A DNA stretch of 64,000 bases, taken from contig OZ020612.1 of NCBI GenBank assembly GCA_963971575.1, positions 34,017,916 to 34,081,915 on the forward strand, in the 5' to 3' direction. Origin of the DNA: Liopterus haemorrhoidalis (lineage: Eukaryota > Arthropoda > Insecta > Coleoptera > Dytiscidae). The position numbers were made by a program, and so were the translations under genes. The notes under the pieces are model-generated. The model had not been told where the DNA came from and did no database searches. It saw nothing but the letters and a program-made list of their open reading frames with translations. Below are positions 54,864-64,000 of the stretch, piece after piece. The stretch's first letter is position 1, and every line of letters begins with the position of its first letter.

Positions 54864-55669
54864 TTACCGTATTGTTCAATTATTTTATTATACTATTATA
54901 CGTTGTGATTCAGCCTATTTTTTAATTACTTCAGAATTTTGTTTTTAACGTATCAAAGAGGAATAAATAATTTATAGTAATGAAATACTATAATAGTGAG
55001 AGATACGTTTCTGAAATTGAAACAATTAATCCATTTATCAATATATTTCTTATTAATCTAATGAAGACTTTCCTATTCAAGTCTTGTAGAAACAAACGAA
55101 TTTTGGCAAACCGTTTAAATTTTGTTGAAAAAAATTAAATGGGAGCTCTTAGTACTCAAATAACGAGTAAAAGTAAATATCAAAAAACTGTTGATTTTGA
55201 TGTGATTATAGAAAAAATATTCCTAGACCTCCAATATTATGATGGCTTCTTACTTATTAAATACTTGCAAAATCCTGAAATGTGTGAAAATTTGCACTTC
55301 ACATAAATTTTTAGTAACAACCTACCTTTAACATATACTTTTCCCATTTTTTTGTTTGACGATTCAGTCAATTCTGCACCATTACTTTCTTTATTGAGTC
55401 AAATCGCTTGCCTCGCAAGAACTCGTGTTACTAATGTTTAATAATGTTTCAAATCTCAGCCATTTCCTTAATAAAACTGGCAGTATTGATAGTCTCTTCG
55501 TTAATAAAAAATAAAATACAAGTCAATTTTGAATCTCCCTCTTATAATAATAATATGAACCATTATTATTATAATAGTTATAAACCAGAGTGCTTAGAAT
55601 ATTAATTTTCACAAATTGTTTTCATTGGTATTTTTTGAGCACGAGTTAAAAGTAAAAGGTGATAGAAAT
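54864..55669. other. no gene recognised
   Basis: AT-rich, with a copy of the 52.48-kb dispersed repeat at 55,245-55,310 and a small TTATTATAATA inverted repeat near 55,545-55,575. Confidence 0.4.
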
Positions 55670-55830
55670 ATCTGTAATGAGCGGAGACATGAAATGGCAG
55701 ACCACCTCTGATGGGGCTGTGAAGGAGTGTTCGCCTGCCGGCATCTGCTCAAAGTATCTAAGAGGAGTGAACTGGTCGCGCCTTATGATTTTGAAAGTTT
55801 ACGATCGCAAGTAAAACGTTCCACATAAGT
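55670..55830 (+). pseudogene. LINE ORF2 C-terminal CCHC remnant (weak)
   Basis: CNERRHEMADHL, a stop, WGCEGVFACRHLLKVS and ...APYDFESLRSQ can be read at 55,673-55,828. It resembles the C--C---EE-T--HLL--C---A--R tail of jockey/R1-type LINEs with first Cys and His/Cys positions retained. Single short match; tentative. Confidence 0.4.
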
Positions 55831-56204
55831 CTACTATCTGCCTCAAGTCAGTACTTGGTAAAGGTTTTATGTTTTACACATGTTGACAGTCTGTGTGGTC
55901 TCTGCTTTGCAAGAATGTAACAAGGATAACGGCTACTGATACCGGCTGTCGTAGATCACTCCTCGGACTCGAGTAGCACTTACCGACTGCGTTACGATTT
56001 ACCACTAAATAAAAGCAATATTCTAATAGTTAGTTAATTAGTTAAAAGTTTTAACACACAGCACCTGTGGCTATCTGTATCAATATAATCAACCTTGCAC
56101 AGATAAACACAAATAAATTACAATAATAATCTGTCCGCATATTTAAGCAGATGCAGAACGATAATACGAGGCTGTAAAGGAAGTACATACCGTCACAGTA
56201 GGAA

Positions 56205-56336
56205 CTTTTTATTTTTGTGTGCAGTCTTCCACTTTATTTTAATGTGTTACATATTATAATTTGTGATAATTTGTCATAAAAATATATAATAAATAATACA
56301 TTAAAATAAAGTGCAAGACTTCACACAAAAATGATA
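56205..56336. repeat. ~40-bp inverted repeat
   Basis: TTTTTGTGTGCAGTCTTCCA (continuing CTTTATTTTAATGTGTTA) at 56,209-56,249 is mirrored at 56,294-56,331 with three mismatches. Confidence 0.85.
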
Positions 56337-57438
56337 AATTCCAATCCCTCAGGAAAAGTAATAGGCTGTTAACAGGCATGGACAGGGTGTCCATGATATC
56401 CCGTTGTCGCCTAGTAGGAGAACATGGCCCAAATTGACATACTTGGATAAAATGACACACTGTACTTTTCTCCTTTTTCTATCAGTATGCAGCGCTGTTC
56501 ATAATTTGGTTATACTCACATGTTGACTGCAGCTTGGCACAACAAATATCGTCGTTCTAATACGCACACTTTTCTAATAAATGTAAAGTTTTTCAATGTC
56601 AATAAAGAGAAGTTTTAAATGAGCAATCTTTGTTTACCAGTTACGTAGGTTACTTGGAGACTAGAGGTGGGAAATGCGAATCTTTTTAAAGATTCGTTCA
56701 GTATTCAGTACTCTCTAAAAAGATTCGTTCTTTTGCAACGAATCGTTGGCGTACAACAAATCTAGTGTTTACTGTATACGTCACGCTGTACTTGGCTTTG
56801 TTATTGCATAGTTGTGTACTGGGAGCTAAGATCAGTATACCTACATACATCTGTAGTTCTCGTGCGTTCGTTGCTCTTAGTGGGGGAATCCAAAATACTT
56901 AATTACTTTATTTAAAACTAGTTATTTTTATCAAAATTATTATTTATCAATGTTGTCCACCTCTGGACAACAAAAAAAATGAGCGCGTTAAAGTGCATTA
57001 CAGTAATTTTGCCTTGTTATATTTAAGATAATTAACTATTTTGTATAATTATTTAAAAAATATATTTATATTTTAAATAAATTTGTTATTAAAAAATATT
57101 GTTGTATTTTTAACTTGTCCGAACACCGTTTGCGAAGCTGTGACTCTGTCAAAAAGCATAGCTCGCACAATTTACATATTCTGAGTTCAGAATGTGAGAG
57201 CCAAGCTTCGAGTTACTAGCTTGCGTACAGCATTGATGCATCGTCCGTGAACGATAGACAGTCGCTAGTAATTCGCAAACGGTGATCGTATCAGTACACC
57301 TAGTACGTGTACGTGTTACGTACTTACGTACACGTATCGTATACACATTGTACTGCGCTGTATCTCGAGTCTGCCGTTCAGTTGTCGCTCGTGCCATGTT
57401 CTAAGTTTGCCCATCCAGACTGAGCCTACATACCAAAC

Positions 57439-57700
57439 TAGGCTGACCAGATTTTTTTTTACAGAAAAAGAGTATACTAAAAAAACAAGGTCCTCACTCC
57501 AAAAATACAAGTGATGAGCAAAAAAAAGAGGTCCTCTCCTAACTCCCAAAATAGTAGTGATGAGCAAAAAAAAAAACACAAGGGGCGAGCAAAAAAGAGT
57601 ATATTCAGTGTTTTTTTTATTTTATAAAAAGTAAGAGTATAGAGGATATTACTTAAAAAAGAGTATAATACTCTAAAAAAGAGTACGTCTGGTCACCCTA
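57439..57700. mobile_element. nested hAT MITE (TAGGGTGACCAGA type) with minisatellite
   Basis: TAGGCTGACCAGA and the inverse of TCTGGTCACCCTA are the termini. The flanks TACCAAAC (57,431-57,438) and TATCAAAC (57,701-57,708) match 7 of 8. The centre carries the ~45-bp unit (AAATACAAGTGATGAGCAAA, GAGGTCCTC) two to three times, plus four AAAAAGAGTAT(A) phrases. Confidence 0.85.
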
Positions 57701-57774
57701 TATCAAACTATAGACATAGATGTACATCGTACGTGTGTGTCACACTACACACTACACAGCCATCAGCCTGATGC

Positions 57775-59001
57775 CGGGTTTACATTGGTAGAGTAACAGA
57801 GCTAGTAACTAGCGCAAGTACTAGGCGATTTACTCTACTATCTTATTTTCAGGATAGTAGATGTTCATACACAATTGACATACTTATCTTATTTTCTGGA
57901 TAGTAACTGTCAAAACACATTTGACATCTTCACTGTAATTTTGTTGTGAAATTATCTTTTTGCAAAAAATAGTTTATGAATATGAATATACATCGTCGCC
58001 GACTTGATGCCATTAAAAAAATGGTATTTTGTATTACATCATTTCAAATTATATTACTCTAAGCTACGGCTATAATATTAAGAATAGATTGATAACAATT
58101 ATGTACGTGTCAAATATTACTTACGTTTTCAAAACTCTTATAGACGGTGTTACAGCAATAGCACAATACAAAAAAGAAAAAATAGTGAAAAAAATAAGTG
58201 AAAACTTTGGCACACCAAAAATGTTGGATTGGAGATGCGAACACTTCAAAAGAAATATTTGCAATGACTGAATAATTACACAATTCGTAAAATGTCCCAT
58301 ATTTCCATGTGTTCTAAGAATTTTGGTTAACCCCACCTTCGAGCCCTTGTTCCAAAATTAAAACAAGTTTAAAATGTATTTTCGGCAAAGATTAAAGCAT
58401 TAGACCTATTTATGGTTTAATCCCTTTTGAATATGACTATAAAATTTTACAACAAATTTCTTGTCTATATTGTGTTTTGCATAAAATTATTAACAAATGT
58501 GAAGAATGAATTTACACACATTTTAGGTTTTCAATTATTAAGGTTTTTTAGGGTTTTGTAAGTATGACCACCGAAAAACCCTTATAAGAAAAATAAATGT
58601 ATATTAAATAAATTTTTTTAATAAAAATAAATATTTTTAAAAGAGTTTGAAAAGGTTTCATATATCACATGGTATTGTTAAATTGAAAAGAAATCATCAA
58701 ATAATACATCAATGTTACAAAATTTATGTAAACAAATAATAACTTATTTGATATGTGTTGTTTTCTATTTGTTATGACAGGTTAACACTTGGTGCCAATT
58801 TCATATGTATCAATTTTGTGTGCTAGTGGACAAGATAGTAGCTAGTAAATACGTCGACGAGCTAGCTGCTATCCTAGTCCAACTACTGGCAGACAGTACT
58901 CTACTAGCCACAATGTCAACTGTTTACACAGGGATAGTGACTAGTAGCTAGTTACTTGCGCTAGTTACTAGCTCTGCTACTCTACCAATGTAAACCCGGC
59001 A
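57775..59001. mobile_element. nested element with ~50-bp TIRs
   Basis: TGCCGGGTTTACATTGGTAG, continuing AGTAACAGAGCTAGTAACTA, is mirrored at 58,950-59,001 almost perfectly. A TGA triplet flanks both ends, which could be a 3-bp TSD (PIF/Harbinger-like), but this is uncertain. Subterminal CTAGTA(A/G)CTAG and GGATAGTA motifs recur at both ends. The plus-strand 80-codon frame at 58,029-58,271 has no recognisable domain. Confidence 0.75.
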
Positions 59002-59388
59002 TGAGCGCTGAGCTCGAACCTCGTTCCGTTCCGTTCCATATCGAGTCAAACACGCCACTCGCTAGCATTGGCCCGTGAGTTCGCGTATTGAAGATTCGTT
59101 CGCTGCTTATTAAAAGATTCGGTCGTATCAATTCACTGCAACGATTCGTTCTTTTGGAACGAATCCTTCGCGAACGACACATCTCTACTGGAGACCTAAA
59201 GAAATCCTTATCCGCATGGTAAGGAAATGCAAATTGTATAACTGTTTTATTCATTTAATATAACAAATATGTCTATATAAATGTTAGTTTCGTCTTATTA
59301 TTGTGGACTCTGAAACCATGGGTAAAATGACACAGAGCTTACTAGGATATAATGACACAGTGTATCTAGTAGTCTATACCTTTGTGAA

Positions 59389-59715
59389 GTGAAAGAGAGA
59401 GATTTTAAGAAAATGGAAATAGAGTCAAGGCGTGCAGCTAAGCAAGCAAAGAAGTTATTTTTCGATGATGACCCAATAGATATGAATTTTGATCCTGACG
59501 ATGATGATGATGCTTCATGTCTCTATTGTAATGACATTTTCAGTTGGTCTAAACCCAAAAAGATATGGCTTAAGTGTTCCAGATGTTCAATGTGGGCTCA
59601 TTGTGAATATGCTGGTCTCTCAAACGGGAGAAAACATTTGTTTATGACGTATGTCGTATATGAACCCCATCCGTTCGATGGATGGTGGTTTCTTGTGAAG
59701 ACTAGAGAAAACTAA
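59389..59715 (+). pseudogene. pogo-type transposase C-terminal zinc-finger tail
   Basis: The frame carries an acidic run (NFDPDDDDDASCLYCNDIF) and then CLYC...WLKCSRCSMWAHCEYAGL. Cys pairs C-x2-C and C-x2-C followed by WAH match the PHD-like finger found at the C-terminus of some insect pogo/Tigger-type transposases (family: D-ECLYC---YS-S---E-W--C--C--WAH--CAG-----FVCD-C). The expected last Cys pair is lost: after NGRK a one-base shift would give FVYDVCR, where the first of the pair is already Tyr. The catalytic domain is not visible. TGTCATTTTA-type repeats surround it. Confidence 0.65.
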
Positions 59716-59735
59716 TTGAAGTAGTGATATGTAGG

Positions 59736-59774
59736 TGTGTCATTTTATCCAACTACGTAGGGTAAAATGACACA
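59736..59774. repeat. inverted repeat TGTGTCATTTTATCC, 9-nt spacer
   Basis: Arms 59,736-59,750 and 59,760-59,774 match at 14 of 15 positions. The same motif (GG(A/G)TAAAATGACACA) also occurs at 56,445, 59,320 and, with changes, 59,345. Confidence 0.9.
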
Positions 59775-59948
59775 GTTACTTACTTCTCTACAAATTAATA
59801 TTACAAGTACATAGAGTGTAATTTTTTAGTTTTAAATATATCACTATTTTGTAATATAAATTTATCAAAAATAAATTAATTCTGTTGGAAAATATAAGAT
59901 TGAGAGTATTTTTTTCTTATGTATGTCATTTTAGGACAGGGGAACCAA

Positions 59949-60137
59949 CAGTGCTTCTTAAACTATTAAATATGGCGGGTCGGCAAGTTTTATTTCGAAT
60001 GTGTCACGGACCGGTACCATATTTGTGGCATATATTATACTATCGTTCCTTTCTTTTCTGGAAACTCGCCGCGGACCGGCAGCTAAACACTCGCGACCGG
60101 TACCGGTTCGTATACCACTACTTTGAGTAGCACTGGC
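59949..60137. mobile_element. hAT MITE relic
   Basis: CAGTGCTTCTTAAAC and the inverse of the right end (CAGTGCTACTCAAAG) are the termini. The interior has GCGGACCGGCAG and GACCGGTACCGGTT. No matching TSD, so its boundaries are uncertain. Confidence 0.5.
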
Positions 60138-60929
60138 CTAGTAGAAAATATCACAATCTTAATCTCTCTCAGACATCCTTGAACTTTATAAGCACTATTG
60201 AGTTAAAATGTGCAACACAGACAAATCTATTACACGTCCCATAGAGGGTTCTTCACATCGGAGGAGATATCCGTTAGTGATCTATACAAAGAGGTGATGG
60301 ATGTTTCTTCTCTGCTGTTGTTCCTGCAGTAAGAAGTCCCTAGTTTAATGTCACCTTTCACAAACCTCAATTTGATATTCTGTATGTCATTTCTCCTATC
60401 ATGCCAGTTAGTTAATCCTAAATGTGTCAGATGAGCTCTAGAATCATATGAAAACACGAAACTCACATCGATATGAAAAAAAAAAACCAGCGTGACTTTT
60501 ACACAGGTCCATTATAAGCCTTGAATACTCGACACTAAGTCGACCTCTGAATTGCCTACACAGTATCGAAGGCGGGCATCCAAGCGCTGCATACACGTCT
60601 TTACACATTTTTCTTGTAATTAAACGTGACAATTTTTGTTTCTAAGTCTCACTCCCCAAAAAAATATTCTGGCTGCGCGCCTGCAGTATCAGAAGAAAAA
60701 TTCGAAGTAGTGTTTCGTATTTGAACCTGCGAATTTCAAAAAAATCCTTTATTACTATATGATATCTATCGAAAAAAGAACCGATAGGTACAACAATTCA
60801 ACAATTCCATCTGTACAGTTTTGGTTCAGATCAATATGTATTACTCTCAAATTTTCTATATTTTTAGACTAACAGCTTTCGATGGTGGAATGAAGAAAAT
60901 TTTTAATAATCATGTATATATATATTCTT
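60138..60929. other. no gene recognised
   Basis: Minus-strand frames at 60,230-60,632 lack motifs. CTGGCTGCGCGCCTGCAG near 60,670 resembles a hAT end without a partner. Confidence 0.4.
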
Positions 60930-62920
60930 TATTACCCCTGAGCCTTTCGGCGTGCCGGGTTCAAACTATTACATTAACAATTACCCAAATACATTAATAC
61001 ATTATTTTACTTTACAAATTAAATTCTTATTCTCTTCTCTACCATCTCTTCTTTCCTCCTCCTTGCCTCTCTCTTCCTTCCTGTTCTCAGTTCTACGGTT
61101 CTTCCTTCCTGTTCTTTCCCCACCATGGCTTCTTCCCCATCTTTGGACTTCTCCAATTTTCTCCTTTCCACCGCTCTCTCCAGTCCCTCACTCAGCTCTC
61201 TCCCTCCTCTTATTATATTTTCTTCCTTTCTCTCCCCTTCCAGCCCTTTCTTCACCCCTTCTCTTATGTCCCTTTCTTCCTCCCCCATCCAGATAACCTC
61301 ATCCCCCTTCCTTCCTTTTCCCCCTTCTGCATCCTTCCGGTCCTCTTCCTTCATTCCCATACACCTTCCTATCATCCTTCTCCGATCTCAATCCTTCTTG
61401 CCTCTAATTCCCTCGCCCATCTCTCCCCCCTTCCATTTTCATGCAAAAAGTCTACTGTGTTCCCCGACCACACTGTCATCTCCCTACACCTCTTCGCGAG
61501 GTTCTCTATATCTTCTTCCTCCTCCCCGCACATTCTGCACATCTTATCCTCCTGTTTCCTCCAATATCTATTTTCTCTCTCTTCGTTCTCGCACCTTAGC
61601 CTCGAAATCCTCCTAACCTTCCCTCGTTCTCCCTTCAAGTAGCTTGGTACTCCTATAGTTCTGACCTCCTTATATCTCCCTGCGCTCCTTGACTTGTCTA
61701 TTCTGTCTGTCCTTTCTTGATCCCACACTTCCTTATCCCTCCTCCATACCTCCTCAATCACGCTTATTCCTTCATTTCTTTTCCTCTCCACCTCTGTCGC
61801 ATCCACTCCGCATCTCCAGTAATACTCCTTTCTCATCTCCCCCATGCCGAACCGTCTTCCGAAAGGACCGTCTTCCTTTCTGTTCCTCTCTGGTTCTTTT
61901 CTCCCAGCATTCTCTCACTATTCTTTTATCTATTTCTCTTCTTTCTCGTCGTGCTTAACCGCCCTCCTTCCTGCCCCCACCTTCATTTTATCCCTTTTCA
62001 GTTCCTCTCATACAATATACCCTGGTGCTGATCTATCTACCCCTAAGATCTATCTCAAATACCTCTCCTGTACTCGTTCTACCTTCTCCCATTCCTTCCA
62101 CCCCCCTATTTCTACCCCATATAGCAGGATGTTGTTCACCACGGCGTCAAACACCCTCAGTCTCCATCTAATATCCATCGTTGAACTTCCTCTCTCCTAT
62201 ACTCCACAGCTTCCCCATGAATACTCTTGCTTTATTTACTCTTTCCCTTATGTGTAGTTCTGTCTCATTGTTCCTCGCTAGTACATAACCCAGATATTTT
62301 AAACTCTTCACCTCTTCTATTTCTCTATCTCCCCATTCCCATTTTATCTTCCTTCTTCTCCCTCCTCCTTTCCTGAATACCATTACCTTCGTCTTATCCA
62401 TGTTCACTTCTAACTTTTTTCTTTTGAAATATTTATCTGCTCTTTCTATCATTCTCTTCAGCTCCTGTTCCCCCTCTGCCATCAATACAATATCATCCGC
62501 GTACCCCAAAGTCCACAATTTCATCTACCCCCCCCCCCCCCTTCGTCTTGTCCCTTCCTCATAATCTCTTCTAGATCCGCTACATACAAGTTGAACAAGG
62601 TCGGGCTCTGCGGGCATCCCTGTCACCCCCTTGTTCACCCAAAAACTTTCCGACTCTTCCTCACCCACCCTCACCGTGCACCTCGTCCCCTTGTATGTTA
62701 CTTTTATCCTCTTTATCAACTTCTTTCTTATCCCTTTTCTTTCAATTATCTTCCATAATGAAAAGAAAGGGGCGAGGTGTCCAACCTATCAAACGCCGCT
62801 TTTAGGTCCACGAACGCCATAAACGCTTTCCCTCTTTTTCTCTTTAACCTCTCCTCTACTATGTGGTTCACTATAAATATTCCGTCCATCGTCCCTCTAC
62901 CCTTCCCTTCTTTAACTAAT
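60930..62920 (-). mobile_element. 5'-truncated LINE, reverse transcriptase to 3' end
   Basis: Minus-strand order: GTMDGIFIVNHIVEERLKRK, then MAFVDLKAAFDRLD (RT motif A) near 62,890-62,780; SESFWVNKGV near 62,640; a G-run of ~14 bases with frame loss near 62,527-62,541; YADDIVLMAEGEQELKRMIE (motif C, YADD at 62,503-62,492) and KSLKYLGYVLARNNE down to ~62,168; an unreadable link; then RISRLRCENEERENRYWRKQ and CRMCGEEEEDIENLAKRC near 61,539-61,486. The last is the C-x2-C...H-x4-C tail with Asn in place of His. The 3' UTR ends with CGGCACGCCGAAAGGCTCAG and GGGTAATAAAGA near 60,930. The strong purine bias of its coding strand explains the Pro/Ser-rich shadow frames on the plus strand. Frameshifts make it inactive; clade unresolved. 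Confidence 0.87.
62168..62917 (-). pseudogene. LINE reverse transcriptase domain, frameshifted
   Basis: Contains RT motifs A (FVDLKAAFD), a degraded B region and motif C (YADD). The B region (family RQGCP-SP-LFNLY-ADLEE) is present only in a shifted frame, where GMPAEPDLVQLVCSGSRRDY is read instead. This indicates at least one base gained or lost near 62,610. A second break is in the poly-G run at ~62,527-62,541. Both catalytic Asp of YADD and the motif A Asp remain. Upstream RT parts and the endonuclease are missing beyond ~62,917. Confidence 0.85.
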
Positions 62921-63408
62921 CATATATAGTTTTTAAAGTACATAATGAAAAGTAAAATAAATCTTATGGTTTCTTAATCTGCTCTTCAATAGATTTCATT
63001 TGAAACCCTGAAATATTTTTTTTTAATTTATGTTTTTTTTTTCAACATAAAATTCCAGATCTTTGGAAGGAAAAACAAAATTTCCTGTACCAAAAATTGT
63101 ACTGTACCTGTGTTAATTTGTTTAATTTTTTAGATTTTGAAACTAACCCTTCTGGGAAGTAGGTTGTGGGGGGGGGGGTGAACATTTTTTTACACAATGT
63201 TTTGCTAAAATCGCGATAAAATATTTTTGATAAAAATTACTTTTTGTCGTTAATCTACGCTTGAGGATCTTCATTTTTCTGTTTTAGTCTAACAACGTCC
63301 AATTTCCAGTGATTCTCTTAACATTGTCCGTCAACTGGTAGATGGTCTACCTCTATTCCTTGTGGAGTCTCGTGGTACACATTAGAGAATTAGGTACATT
63401 TGTCCACC

Positions 63409-63637
63409 CAGTGGTGTATACAGAACTCATGGATAGGTAGGGGGGCACCTATGACGAGAGAGAGGGGCGAATGGCGGGTCGAGGGTTGCATACGAGTTTA
63501 TTTAGGATAAAAATATATCTTCTTCTGTTTCTGTTTATAAAAAAATTTCAAGGAGCACTTCGGGATATGTGAAGTTCCATCACTGCTAGTTATTTTGTAT
63601 GAAAAATAGACCGCGACTCAAATGCGTTATACACCCC
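63409..63637. mobile_element. probable hAT MITE
   Basis: CAGTGGTGTATACAG (63,413) and the inverse of the right end (CAGGGGTGTATAACG, ending ~63,637) resemble hAT termini. A G-run sits near the left end. The flanks do not match as a TSD. The inner right part is shared with 16,859-17,030. Confidence 0.55.
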
Positions 63638-63724
63638 TGCTGTTGGATATTGATGTTTATATCACAAACACAAAGAGATGATAATTTCCTTATTTGTTGA
63701 TATAAAAAAATTTCGATTGTTAAT

Positions 63725-63764
<40 letters not shown>

Positions 63765-64000
63765 ATTAACAATACTATTTTGATACCTATAGGTATCAAA
63801 AACTTTCATTCGACATCAAATATTTTTAAGTCTCTGTATTTCTAGTGCATGTGTTCAATTCTCTAAATCCAGCCGCTTGGTCACAATTTCTACCGAACGG
63901 ACAGACTTATGTGACGGTATAAGGATTTCTTGATTATAACTACGAAATCCTAAAAATAACATTGGAATATGTATATTTTCTATTAATTTCAATACTAATC
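63638..64000. repeat. dispersed repeat (also 16.58-16.86 kb inverted, 27.2 kb)
   Basis: CTGTTGGATATTGATGTTTA, TTGTTAATCCAT, TATCAAAAACTTTCA, CCAGCCGCTTGG and ACCGAACGGACAGACT occur in the same order, inverted, at 16,860-16,600. This copy has gained an (AT)16 run at 63,729-63,760 inside the palindrome TTGTTAATCCAT / ATGGATTAACAA, and the 16-bp palindrome GATACCTATAGGTATC at 63,782. It is cut by the window end. Confidence 0.8.

Larger units (their letters stand above)
56662..59187. mobile_element. hAT element, interrupted by two further elements
   Basis: TAGAGGTGGGAAATGCGAAT at 56,662 pairs with the inverse of the right end (TAGAGATGTGTCGTTCGCGA, ending at 59,187). GATTCGTTC repeats lie inside both ends. 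The flanks TTGGAGAC (56,654-56,661) and CTGGAGAC (59,188-59,195) match 7 of 8, as for hAT. Inside are a 262-bp hAT MITE and a 1.2-kb long-TIR element. No transposase is left. Confidence 0.8.

Noticed and set aside
60952..62257. Long Ser/Pro/Leu-rich plus-strand frames
   Set aside because: Antisense shadows of the purine-rich LINE coding strand, which itself has RT and CCHC motifs.
1..64000. A previously undescribed multi-gene system (defence, biosynthesis or similar)
   Set aside because: No adjacent intact genes, no conserved gene order and no host gene cluster were found; all recognisable proteins are transposon-derived fragments.

Overview
This window looks like gene-poor, transposon-saturated DNA from an arthropod nuclear genome, most likely an insect. 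It is AT-rich with long homopolymer and TA runs. I found no operons, no bacterial gene spacing and no complete host gene. Almost every recognisable protein segment is a decayed transposase or reverse transcriptase of a family common in insects: mariner (including spacing of the DD41D type), hAT, piggyBac-like, PIF/Harbinger, pogo/Tigger and several LINE types. I cannot name the order or species from sequence alone.

Layout. 0-3.4 kb: a mariner fragment, a 30-bp and a ~120-bp tandem array, a poly(A)-tailed LINE 3' end and a tRNA-derived SINE. 4.4-11.8 kb: LINE 3'-end remnants of at least three types, two mariner C-terminal remnants and a second SINE. 12.9-14.7 kb: a ~125-150-bp tandem array with a conserved downstream module, then a pogo C-terminus. 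16.1-20.6 kb: hAT elements with target-site duplications (TSDs), a LINE-derived segment between two perfect hairpins, a 9-bp satellite, and an internally deleted mariner nested in a hAT element. 20.6-22.0 kb is the most repeat-poor part. 22-28.2 kb: LINE remnants on both strands, another tandem array and a hAT miniature element (MITE). 29.1-31.4 kb: a hAT transposase C-terminus with an inverted duplication, then a mariner derivative with 112-bp terminal repeats. 33-48 kb: a mariner N-terminus, piggyBac-like and hAT MITEs, and an internally deleted mariner with TIRs and TA sites. 49-54.9 kb: a 3-unit tandem repeat, a Harbinger N-terminal fragment, one ORF that could be a host exon, and a Foldback-like element. 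56.6-59.2 kb: a hAT element containing two others. 59.4-59.8 kb: a pogo-type zinc-finger tail. 60.9-62.9 kb: a 5'-truncated, frameshifted LINE. The right edge holds a dispersed repeat also found at 16.6 kb and 27.2 kb.

No genes here work together as a pathway, and I saw no evidence of a novel functional system. What is of interest is structural: one ~45-bp minisatellite shared by hAT elements with different termini, a Foldback-like element whose arms are built of subrepeats, mariner derivatives with internal deletions, and perfect short-loop hairpins bordering LINE sequence. TSD and TIR calls were made by eye from the printed bases; family assignments rest on remembered family motifs and were not searched.
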